From Candidatus Cellulosilyticum pullistercoris (GTDB lineage Bacteria > Bacillota > Clostridia > Lachnospirales > Cellulosilyticaceae), in assembly GCA_018883705.1 (NCBI GenBank), contig JAHLFQ010000192.1, positions 1 through 11,010 on the forward strand: DNA of 11,010 bases, read 5' to 3'. Both the position numbers and the translations under genes were made by a program. Under the pieces are notes generated by a model that was not told the DNA's origin, did no database searches, and was given only the letters and a program-made list of their open reading frames with translations. Below, piece by piece: positions 1 through 6,897 of the stretch (position 1 is the stretch's first letter; each line of letters starts with the position of its first letter).

Positions 1-56
1 TAGTATCCTTCTTTCGGGTGATTTAGTGTGGTAACTATATTTAACCCTAGGTACTA
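1..56 (-). ncRNA. candidate structured 5' leader, cut by the window edge
   Basis: Three nested helices can be drawn. An outer stem pairs 1-5 and 7-8 with 50-56 and leaves one bulged base. A GGGT/ACCC stem pairs 16-19 with 44-47. An inner TAGT/ACTA stem pairs 24-27 with 34-37 around a six-base loop. The segment lies just downstream of a possible leftward promoter, where a cis-regulatory leader would be expected. I could not match it to a riboswitch class I know, and the gene it would serve is outside the window. Confidence 0.25.
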
Positions 57-66
57 GCTATTTTCA

Positions 67-95
67 TGTATAAAATTATGGAAATTATAAGTCAA
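67..95 (-). promoter_or_regulatory. possible leftward sigma-A promoter
   Basis: On the minus strand a -35 box TTGACT (90-95) and a -10 box TATACA (67-72) are separated by exactly 17 bases. Transcription would start near position 60 and run off the left edge of the window. The -10 box matches the consensus at only four of six positions, and AT-rich DNA gives false promoters often, so this is tentative. It gains some weight because the transcript would begin directly with the foldable segment at 1-56. Confidence 0.35.
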
Positions 96-321
96 TGGAA
101 ATAAAAGTTAATAACTAAACATCAATGATATTTATACTATATATAATACTGATAAATTATTTATATTCATAATAATATTAAAAATATGAATTAAAAAATT
201 GTATAGAATGACAAAGCTGTTAAGTATTACATTATATTTGATTTCTAATTTAAGGATTAAATAACCATTCTAATACACAGATTGAATTAGAAAATTGATA
301 TGCTATTAAAGTACAAGTTTT

Positions 322-371
322 AAGTATAAAAAAATAGGATAACATTGCTGTTATCCTATTTTTTTATACTT
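322..371 (-). terminator. kup terminator, perfect 23-bp hairpin
   Basis: Positions 322-344 and 349-371 are perfect reverse complements around a four-base loop (345-348). The stem has a GC-containing core (TAGGATAACA) flanked by a run of seven A on one side and seven T on the other. On the minus strand it begins 26 bases after the kup stop codon. Because the A and T runs are symmetric it could terminate transcription in both directions, although no rightward gene is seen to its left. Confidence 0.9.
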
Positions 372-397
372 GTTAAATTCATTTTTAATTAACCTTA

Positions 398-2404
398 TCA
401 ATTTTTGATTGATTGTATACGTTGGATTTGAGGTGTTTTCTTTAATTTTATGAATAAAGGTACATTTTCAATTAAAAGAGAAGTGTTTTCTAGACCATAC
501 CATTTTGCAGGAGATCCAGCAAAATGTCGAATAGTATATTTCATAGAAATCATCATACGATTAAAGACTGAAATATCACTTTCTGGTACCAAATGTTTGT
601 GAATCATACAGAAAGAAAAGTTTCCAACTTGTTGTTCACCGTAAATAGAATAACATCCACTTTGAGGTAAATGTTCATTTGTTTTAATCAAATCATTAAC
701 GATTTGGCGCATATAGACATTTACCCTTTGTTCGACCTTAAATCCTAAATAAAGATGAACTCTATAAATATAATCTGTATAAAGTTTCTCTACTGAATAT
801 TCTAATGTATAAGGATCATCAGTAACGGAAACACTTACAAACCAATAAGCTTTAGCTTTTTTATTTCCTTTATCAAAAATAGAATATAAAATATCTCGAT
901 CAATATTTTCACTATCTTTAGCATTTGTTAAGAATACAAGATTATCAGCTACTTTATGTACATGTTCGTCTTGTCGCAGTTTGTCAAACATAGGGATATA
1001 GTCCTTGATTGGTAACTTCACCAATTGGTCCTTTTCTATTGCAGTTCCTCGATACCATACAATCATAATCATAAAGAGTAAGAAAGCAATTAATAGAGCA
1101 ATATATCCACCATGAGTAAACTTAGTTAAGCTTGCTAAGAAGAAAGCACCTTCTAATCCACCAAAGAATAATAGGAATAGATAAGATGGAAAATGTACCT
1201 TTTTAATTTTCTTTAAGTATTCGAATAATAATAGTGTTGTCATTAGCATAGTTATTGTAATCGATAAACCATAAGCAGCTTCCATGTTGGCGCTAGTTCG
1301 AAAATATAGTACAACCAATAAACAAGAAAGCCACAAACTATGATTGACTAGCGGAATATACAGTTGTCCCTTAGTAGAAGATGGATAGATAATTTGAAGA
1401 TGTGGCATCAAATCTAAGCGACTTGCTTCAGAAACTAATGTAAAAGCTCCTGTAATTAAAGCTTGAGATGCGATAATTGCAGCAAGAGTACCAATAATAA
1501 CCATTCCTACTCTAAAAGTATCAGGAACCATTAAGAAGAAAGGGTTCATATCTTCAATCGAAGCGAGTGAGGTTGAACCTTGATGAGATAACAACCAAGC
1601 TCCTTGACCTAAATAATTTAATATTAAACAAATCTTTACAAAAGGCCAACTTAAATAAATATTGTATTTACCTACATGTCCCATATCAGAGTAAAGTGCT
1701 TCGGCACCAGTTGTAGCTAAAAAGACACTGCCTAAAATCATAAAACCAGCCTTATTATAAGGCCCAAATAAAACCTGAATAGCTCTAATTGGATTAAAAG
1801 CACGTAGAACTTCTAAATGACCAAGCATATTAATGAAGCCTACTAGTCCTAGAATACAAAACCATAACGTCATGACTGGACCAAATGCTTTACCAATAGA
1901 ACTTGTTCCTAAACGTTGAATTAAAAATAATAATGAGATAATGATAATAACAGTAACAATAATAATATTTTGATTATCGCCAATGATTTTCTCGATAACG
2001 TCTACACTTTTTAATCCTTCAATGGCAGTTGTAACAGTTACGGCAGGGGTTAAGACACCATCAGCCAATAGTGCGGCGCCACCAATCATAGCTGGTATAA
2101 TCAGCCATTTTCCGCAGTGCTTCACTAAACTATATAATGAGAAAATGCCACCTTCACCATGATTATCTGCTTGCATAGCAATCATGACATACTTTAATGT
2201 TGTTAACAAGATTAATGTCCAAATCACAAGTGATAATGAACCAAGAATAAAATCGGGACTTATATTTAAGAGTCCACCATTACCATGTATAATAGATTTC
2301 ATAACATACATAGGTGATGTTCCGATATCTCCATAAACAATCCCAATAGCGACCAATAAGCCAGAAGCACTCCAAGCTTTATGGTCTTTTAATGCTTTAG
2401 TCAT
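398..2404 (-). CDS. kup: KUP-family potassium uptake transporter
   Basis: This encodes a 668-residue membrane protein of the KUP/HAK/KT family, which imports K+, usually by proton symport. The N-terminal GDIGTSP motif (residues 25-31) and the later ADGVLTPAVTV segment are family hallmarks. About 12 hydrophobic segments fill roughly residues 12-455, followed by a cytosolic C-terminal domain of about 190 residues, the normal layout and length. The ATG is preceded by a strong GGAGG ribosome binding site. The gene is monocistronic: a promoter lies at 2463-2491 and a hairpin terminator just after the stop. It is divergent from a P-type cation ATPase, suggesting a shared ion homeostasis role. Kup proteins of some Bacillota are inhibited by c-di-AMP; whether this one is cannot be read from the sequence. 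No damage is seen. Confidence 0.95.
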   Translation of the reverse strand: MTKALKDHKAWSASGLLVAIGIVYGDIGTSPMYVMKSIIHGNGGLLNISPDFILGSLSLVIWTLILLTTLKYVMIAMQADNHGEGGIFSLYSLVKHCGKWLIIPAMIGGAALLADGVLTPAVTVTTAIEGLKSVDVIEKIIGDNQNIIIVTVIIIISLLFLIQRLGTSSIGKAFGPVMTLWFCILGLVGFINMLGHLEVLRAFNPIRAIQVLFGPYNKAGFMILGSVFLATTGAEALYSDMGHVGKYNIYLSWPFVKICLILNYLGQGAWLLSHQGSTSLASIEDMNPFFLMVPDTFRVGMVIIGTLAAIIASQALITGAFTLVSEASRLDLMPHLQIIYPSSTKGQLYIPLVNHSLWLSCLLVVLYFRTSANMEAAYGLSITITMLMTTLLLFEYLKKIKKVHFPSYLFLLFFGGLEGAFFLASLTKFTHGGYIALLIAFLLFMIMIVWYRGTAIEKDQLVKLPIKDYIPMFDKLRQDEHVHKVADNLVFLTNAKDSENIDRDILYSIFDKGNKKAKAYWFVSVSVTDDPYTLEYSVEKLYTDYIYRVHLYLGFKVEQRVNVYMRQIVNDLIKTNEHLPQSGCYSIYGEQQVGNFSFCMIHKHLVPESDISVFNRMMISMKYTIRHFAGSPAKWYGLENTSLLIENVPLFIKLKKTPQIQRIQSIKN

Positions 2405-2438
2405 TTTTTGTTACCTCCATATTAACTATATGACAATA

Positions 2439-2460
2439 ATAGAATTTGTATGTATTCTAT
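2439..2460. repeat. inverted repeat at the predicted kup transcription start
   Basis: ATAGAAT (2439-2445) and ATTCTAT (2454-2460) form a perfect 7-bp inverted repeat with an 8-base spacer. It starts three bases downstream of the kup -10 box and covers the predicted start site near 2456. It could be an operator for a repressor or a stem at the 5' end of the mRNA. The arms are AT-rich, so chance is a real alternative. Confidence 0.35.
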
Positions 2461-2462
2461 GT

Positions 2463-2491
2463 ATTATAGTCTCCTTTACATACATAATCAA
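2463..2491 (-). promoter_or_regulatory. kup promoter
   Basis: On the minus strand, -35 TTGATT (2486-2491) and a perfect -10 TATAAT (2463-2468) are separated by 17 bases. The predicted start near 2456 gives kup an untranslated leader of about 50 bases, ending in the GGAGG ribosome binding site upstream of the ATG at 2404. Confidence 0.75.
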
Positions 2492-2567
2492 GTATATACA
2501 CAATTAGGAGATTTCTATTAAGCTAACATGCTTGCATACTCATTCAGCTTAGTAATTTATTTTAGAC

Positions 2568-2596
2568 TTGACAATAAAAATAAATCGTGCTAAATT
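2568..2596 (+). promoter_or_regulatory. P-type ATPase promoter
   Basis: A perfect -35 box TTGACA (2568-2573) is followed after 17 bases by -10 TAAATT (2591-2596), a four-of-six match. Transcription would start near 2603, giving a leader of about 115 bases that contains a hairpin and then a terminator before the ATPase gene. It points away from the kup promoter; the two -35 boxes are 76 bases apart. Confidence 0.7.
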
Positions 2597-2619
2597 AAGC
2601 ATAAATTTAATAAACGTGG

Positions 2620-2643
2620 TTATTTGTTCGCCGGAATAAATAA
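2620..2643 (+). promoter_or_regulatory. upstream hairpin of the ATPase leader
   Basis: TTATTTGTTC (2620-2629) pairs with GAATAAATAA (2634-2643) over ten positions, with one G-U wobble, around a GCCG loop. It lies about 17 bases after the predicted transcription start and 5 bases before the terminator stem, the arrangement seen in two-hairpin attenuators. I do not recognise it as a named riboswitch. Confidence 0.5.
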
Positions 2644-2648
2644 TTATT

Positions 2649-2700
2649 AGAGTCAATAGATCAACCTCAGGCTTTATGGTTGTTCGATTGGCTCTTTTTT
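2649..2700 (+). terminator. intrinsic terminator or attenuator just before the ATPase ribosome binding site
   Basis: Bases 2649-2666 pair with 2678-2695 in a stem of 18 positions: 16 pairs, one of them G-U, and two internal mismatches (A2658/G2686 and T2661/T2683). The loop is 11 bases and six T follow (2695-2700). There is no gene upstream on this strand that it could terminate: the only rightward promoter nearby is the ATPase's own. The ribosome binding site begins six bases after the T run. Its position therefore argues for premature termination inside the ATPase leader. Confidence 0.75.
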
Positions 2701-2719
2701 GTTTGAAAGGAGAAGAAAA

Positions 2720-5332
2720 ATGAAGAAATACGAAAGTTTAAATCTAAACGATGTTTTATCGGATTTAAATCATGTCGTACAACAGGGATTAACTAAACAA
2801 GAATCACAAAAAAGGTTTGAAACCTATGGAGCAAACACCTTAAACGGAGATAAGGGTAAATCTATTTTACAACATATTCTTGCCTCTTTTAAGGACATAA
2901 CAATCATCATACTTTTGGTTGCTGTTATTCTATCTACCTATGTAGCACTAACCAATCATCCAGATAACCTGACAGAACCGTTAGTAATTACAGGGATAAT
3001 CATCTTGAATATTATACTTTCTGTTCGTGAACAGGTAAAAGCTGAAAAGTCTATGGAGGCACTAAAAGAATATAATGTTCAAAAAAGTAAAGTGCTTCGT
3101 GATGGAAAAATAGAACATATAGACTCTGAAGTATTAGTTCCAGGTGATATCATCCTTTTGAGTACAGGTGATAGAATACCTGCTGATGCTCGTATCATAG
3201 ATGAGCTAAGTTTATTGGTAGATGAATCTCTACTCACAGGGGAAAGTGAACCCGTATCTAAGGATGCTTATTCTGTACCGGATGAACATGCAGTAATTGC
3301 TGACCGTAAGCATATGATTTTCTCAGGTTCTTTGGTTGTTGCTGGAAAATGTACGGCTGTGATTACTCGTACAGGTACGAGTACAGAAATAGGTCGAATC
3401 TCAAAATTACTTGCTGAGGAACATGCAGGTTTGTCACCGCTACAAATCAGAATGCAAAAACTTGGTAAAACCTTGAGTATTGTTGCCATTATTGCGGCTC
3501 TTTTTTCTTTGGTGATTGGGTGGATGTATGGTTATGACATTACAAGTATGCTGATGGTTGCCATTTCAGTTGCTGTGGCAGCCATTCCTGAAGTGATGCC
3601 TGTTGTTGTCACCATTTCACTTTCGTATGGTATTAGCAATATGGCAAAAAAGAATACAATCGTTAGAACACCTACAGCAGTAGAAACGGTAGGTAATGTC
3701 TCTGTCATCTGTTCTGATAAAACAGGTACACTAACTCAAAATAAAATGCGCATAGAAAAAGTATGGACGACCAAAACAGAGCCTAAAGATGCAACCGATT
3801 CATTTAATGAGGATGAATACCATCTTCTAAAGCTACTTTTATTAGCAAGTAGCCCAGAGGTAATAAAGGACAGTACAATAGGTAATCCGACAGAACTTTC
3901 AATAGCGAATTTAGCCAAGGCTAAAATCAAGAATTTATCTAGTGAGCTGAATGAATATGAAAAAATACATGAAATTCCTTTTGACTCTACAAGAAAGCGT
4001 ATGACAGTATTATACAAAACAAAAGGGGGGTATTGTTCTATCACCAAGGGTGCAATTGATCGTTTGCCAGTAAAATATAGTGATGCTTTATATAGAAAAA
4101 TCCAATCTGTTCATGATTCATTTGCAGGAAAGGCACTTCGAGTGATTGGTGTAGCTTATAAGTATTATGCAGAACTACCACAAGAACTTGATGAGGCTTA
4201 TTTAGAAAATGACTTAACATTTTATGGATTAGTTGGTATCATTGATCCTCCAAGAGTAGAAAGTGCTCATGCAGTACAGGTAGCAAAAGAAGCAGGAATA
4301 AAAACAGTTATGATTACAGGGGACCATTTAAACACTGCAAAAGCTATTGCAAAGGAAATTGGAATTTTATATGGGGATAAAAAAATTATGGATGGTTCTA
4401 CATTAAATGCTATGTCTGATCAGGAATTAGAAAATGTTGTTGGTGATTATCGTGTATTTGCCAGAACGTCTCCAGAGGATAAAATTAGGATCGTCAAGGC
4501 ATTTCAAAAAACAGGTGAAATTGTCGCTATGACTGGTGATGGGGTCAATGATGCACCTGCATTAAAAGCAGCAGATGTGGGAATTGCTATGGGATCTGGT
4601 ACGGATGTGGCAAAAGAAGCCTCAGATATGATCTTGCTTGATGACAATTTCTCAACCATTGTAACAGCTGTACAAGAAGGGCGTAGAGTGTATTCAAATA
4701 TCAGAAAATCCATTTATGCCATGCTTGGATGTAATGTGTCTGCTGTAACGATTGTATTGCTTTCGCTTATTTTTGGGTGGGGAGCGCCTGTTACAGCCAT
4801 TCAGTTACTGATTATCAAAGTTGTTGCAGATGGTATACCTGGCTTTAGCTTATGTGTAGAAAAGGCAGAGCCTGATATTATGAAACAATCTCCAATAAAA
4901 AAAGGAACAAGTATTTTTGCTGATGGTATGATTAATAAAATCATTACCATTTCAGTTGTTTTCACTATAGCAACACTTTTATCCGTTTACATAGGATCAC
5001 GCTTTGATATTGGTGATGTAAAATCAAGCCCTGCTATCGCACAATCAATGACATTCGTAGTTATGGGCTTAACCACAATTGTACATATGTATAATTGTAG
5101 AAGTCACCTTTCTATTTTTAAAATTAATTTTACAAGTAATAAGCTGTTACTGAGTACAACGATCATGGGAACCATTATAATGGCGGCTTTGACTATGATA
5201 ACGCCACTAGCTAAAGTTTTAAACTTAGTATCACTCAATTTTTGGCATTGGGTTTTAATCATACTACTATCTATTTCGCCATTAATTTTTGTTGAGATAC
5301 AAAAGAAGATGGGTAAGTTTAAAAAGATATAA
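2720..5332 (+). CDS. P2-type cation-transporting ATPase
   Basis: This encodes an 870-residue P-type ATPase close in layout to SERCA-like Ca2+ pumps. Motifs in order: N-terminal cation ATPase domain (about 1-70), actuator TGES (173-176), M4 motif PEVMP (290-294), phosphorylated Asp333 in DKTGT, nucleotide-site Lys443 in KGA, and hinge TGDGVND (605-611). C-terminal membrane segments M5-M10 follow. The start is the ATG at 2720, seven bases after GGAG; an upstream in-frame TTG at 2699 lies in the terminator T run and is rejected. Gapless comparison with SERCA across M5-M6 shows Asn768 and Asp800 kept (N672, D704), but Glu771 is Ala675, Asn796 is Lys700 and Thr799 is Ala703. The transported ion is therefore uncertain; Ca2+, Mn2+, a monovalent ion or H+ counter-transport are all possible. 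Expression probably depends on passing the leader terminator. Confidence 0.92.
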   Translation: MKKYESLNLNDVLSDLNHVVQQGLTKQESQKRFETYGANTLNGDKGKSILQHILASFKDITIIILLVAVILSTYVALTNHPDNLTEPLVITGIIILNIILSVREQVKAEKSMEALKEYNVQKSKVLRDGKIEHIDSEVLVPGDIILLSTGDRIPADARIIDELSLLVDESLLTGESEPVSKDAYSVPDEHAVIADRKHMIFSGSLVVAGKCTAVITRTGTSTEIGRISKLLAEEHAGLSPLQIRMQKLGKTLSIVAIIAALFSLVIGWMYGYDITSMLMVAISVAVAAIPEVMPVVVTISLSYGISNMAKKNTIVRTPTAVETVGNVSVICSDKTGTLTQNKMRIEKVWTTKTEPKDATDSFNEDEYHLLKLLLLASSPEVIKDSTIGNPTELSIANLAKAKIKNLSSELNEYEKIHEIPFDSTRKRMTVLYKTKGGYCSITKGAIDRLPVKYSDALYRKIQSVHDSFAGKALRVIGVAYKYYAELPQELDEAYLENDLTFYGLVGIIDPPRVESAHAVQVAKEAGIKTVMITGDHLNTAKAIAKEIGILYGDKKIMDGSTLNAMSDQELENVVGDYRVFARTSPEDKIRIVKAFQKTGEIVAMTGDGVNDAPALKAADVGIAMGSGTDVAKEASDMILLDDNFSTIVTAVQEGRRVYSNIRKSIYAMLGCNVSAVTIVLLSLIFGWGAPVTAIQLLIIKVVADGIPGFSLCVEKAEPDIMKQSPIKKGTSIFADGMINKIITISVVFTIATLLSVYIGSRFDIGDVKSSPAIAQSMTFVVMGLTTIVHMYNCRSHLSIFKINFTSNKLLLSTTIMGTIIMAALTMITPLAKVLNLVSLNFWHWVLIILLSISPLIFVEIQKKMGKFKKI

Positions 5333-5535
5333 GAAGAAGTAGCCAATGAAGTAGATAAACTGTGGATGATAGTAAAACTATAAAAATAGTATATAGAAAT
5401 AGAAATTCATATCTTTTAAATAACAATATATCATTCCTTCCTGTAATTATTTAATATAATACACTGTATGATAAAAATAATTAAACAAAATAAAAAATTA
5501 AAATAGGCGTTGATTATAACATATATCGTTTATTT

Positions 5536-5567
5536 ATAGCGTGATTAATATCACAGGTCTATTTTTT
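5536..5567 (+). terminator. weak candidate terminator downstream of the ATPase gene
   Basis: GTGAT (5541-5545) pairs with ATCAC (5550-5554) around a TAAT loop. An outer ATAG/CTAT helix (5536-5539 with 5559-5562) can extend it, leaving unpaired bases, and a run of six T (5562-5567) follows. It lies about 200 bases after the ATPase stop codon. The stem is short and interrupted, so the bidirectional hairpin at 5592-5623 may do the work instead. Nothing else is evident in 5333-5535. Confidence 0.35.
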
Positions 5568-5591
5568 ATGAACTAAAGATATTGATAAATA

Positions 5592-5623
5592 AAAAGGAAG
5601 CCAGTAGAGTTTGGCTTCCTTTT
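5592..5623 (-). terminator. lysA terminator, probably bidirectional
   Basis: AAAAGGAAGCCA (5592-5603) and TGGCTTCCTTTT (5612-5623) pair perfectly over 12 bp around an eight-base loop. On the minus strand it begins two bases after the lysA stop codon and ends in a T run. The A/T symmetry would also let it stop rightward transcription coming from the ATPase gene. Confidence 0.9.
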
Positions 5624-5625
5624 AT

Positions 5626-6879
5626 TTATAACATATTACGGAGTAAGTCCTCAAAGGTATCACGTTTTCTAATTTGTTTAACTGATCCATTAGAGCAAAT
5701 GAGAATTTCAGCTGGTCTAAAACGTTGATTATAGCAAGAGGCCATACTATAACCATAAGCACCAGCATCCATCATTGCAATCAGATCACCAAGACAAGTT
5801 GTACTTGGAAGCATACGGTCTTTAGCTAAGATATCCCCGCTCTCACAGATATTACCTACTACTGTAAAAGGCATTAAAGTAGTAGATTTAGCATCCTTAG
5901 AGTAAATTTCAATATCATGATGAGAATCATACATAATAGGTCTTTGAAGTGCATTAAATCCTATATCACAACCAAGATAATAATGATTGGCATTTGTTTT
6001 TGTTGCTGTTACTTTGCCAAGGAGTAGGCAAGACTCACAAGGAATATAACGACCAGGTTCAATTTGAAACTGAACGTCCTTGCCATATTCAGAAGCAAAA
6101 CAGCTTAGGACAGGGTCTAAAGCTTCTCCAAGTGTTTTAATATCTAATCTAGCTTCACCATCTTGTTTGTGGTAAGGAACACCAAAGCCACCACCAAGAT
6201 CGATAAATTCTAGATCATCAAAAGCTCGTGCAATATCTAAGATAGAGGAGAGGCTGTCAATGTAAGGCTTACCATCCATAAATAATGAACCAATATGTTG
6301 ATTGATACCTATTAAAGTGAGGTTATAGGTTTCAAGAAGACGTTTTACTTCTGGAATCATTTCTGGGTTAACACCAAATTTTGTTTTTTTACCACCTGTT
6401 ATGACCTTTTCATGATGACCTGCTCCTATACCAGGATTAAAACGAATAGCTACTTTACCACCAGGATTTAATGTACCATAAAGTTTTAATTGATCTAATG
6501 AATCCACGCTGGTTGTAATGCCGCGTTCGATGGCATAGGTCATATCCTCGGCTACAACGTTATTGGGAATAAAGAAAAGTTCTTCTGGTTTAAAACCACT
6601 TTCAAGAGCAAGGAAGATTTCACCAGGACTCATCACATCTGCATGTAAACCTTCTTCACGAATAATTTTTAATAAGTGAATATTAGTATTAGCTTTAATA
6701 GAGTAATGAGGAACAAAGTTTTTATAAGTTACAAGGTGTTTCATTTCTTTGCAACGCGTTCTTAGTATATTTTCGTTATAAATATAGAGAGGACTTCCAT
6801 ATTGGTTAATTAAGTCATAAACATCATGATCTTCAAAGAAGTTTGTTTCTGTAGTAAAACTACCGTGTAAAGTATGCAT
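5626..6879 (-). CDS. lysA: diaminopimelate decarboxylase
   Basis: The 417-residue product is a fold-type III PLP enzyme that decarboxylates meso-diaminopimelate to L-lysine, the last step of lysine synthesis, in the cytoplasm. Visible signatures: PLP-binding Lys62 in HYSIKAN (58-64), HIGS (195-198), glycine-rich DLGGGFG (227-233) for cofactor phosphate, EPGRYI (274-279), and CESGD (345-349) with the active-site Cys contributed across the dimer. C-terminal DAGAYGYSM (371-379) precedes a FRPAE segment. Length matches the family. The ATG follows an excellent AGGAGG site at close spacing. It lies 18 bases after a TrmB-family regulator gene and shares its promoter, so it is probably regulated by it. 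No other lysine-pathway gene is in the window. A related decarboxylase acting on other basic amino acids is less likely given the CESGD and YSIKAN motifs. Confidence 0.93.
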   Translation of the reverse strand: MHTLHGSFTTETNFFEDHDVYDLINQYGSPLYIYNENILRTRCKEMKHLVTYKNFVPHYSIKANTNIHLLKIIREEGLHADVMSPGEIFLALESGFKPEELFFIPNNVVAEDMTYAIERGITTSVDSLDQLKLYGTLNPGGKVAIRFNPGIGAGHHEKVITGGKKTKFGVNPEMIPEVKRLLETYNLTLIGINQHIGSLFMDGKPYIDSLSSILDIARAFDDLEFIDLGGGFGVPYHKQDGEARLDIKTLGEALDPVLSCFASEYGKDVQFQIEPGRYIPCESCLLLGKVTATKTNANHYYLGCDIGFNALQRPIMYDSHHDIEIYSKDAKSTTLMPFTVVGNICESGDILAKDRMLPSTTCLGDLIAMMDAGAYGYSMASCYNQRFRPAEILICSNGSVKQIRKRDTFEDLLRNML

Positions 6880-6897
6880 AATTTCCTCCTTAATCGT

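Larger units (their letters stand above)
1..321. other. AT-rich non-coding stretch at the left edge
   Basis: No convincing coding region is visible on either strand; stop codons are frequent and no ribosome binding site precedes a usable start. The first 56 bases can fold into nested stems, described separately. Further right there is a 7-bp inverted repeat (TTCTAAT at 268-274 and ATTAGAA at 286-292), with another direct copy of TTCTAAT at 244-250. In DNA this AT-rich such repeats arise easily, so no function is assigned. Confidence 0.6.

Noticed and set aside
2597..2700. Known metal riboswitch (yybP-ykoY, M-box, NiCo) in the ATPase leader
   Set aside because: The leader lacks the conserved GGGGAGUA-type core of yybP-ykoY, is too short for an M-box, and shows no NiCo pattern that I recognise.
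2699..2719. TTG start that would extend the P-type ATPase by seven residues
   Set aside because: It overlaps the terminator T run and would place the ribosome binding site inside the coding region. The ATG at 2720 has AAAGGAG at ideal spacing.
2676..2723. 15-codon leader ORF (MVVRLALFCLKGEEK) whose TGA overlaps the ATPase ATG
   Set aside because: The overlap is suggestive of coupling, but the start sits in the terminator loop with only a weak ribosome binding site (CAGG), and an ORF this short is expected by chance.
3268..5346. Minus-strand open frames inside the ATPase gene
   Set aside because: They lack ribosome binding sites and recognisable domains and are antisense shadows of a well-supported gene. 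The same applies to the frames at 8230-8448 and 9907-10104.
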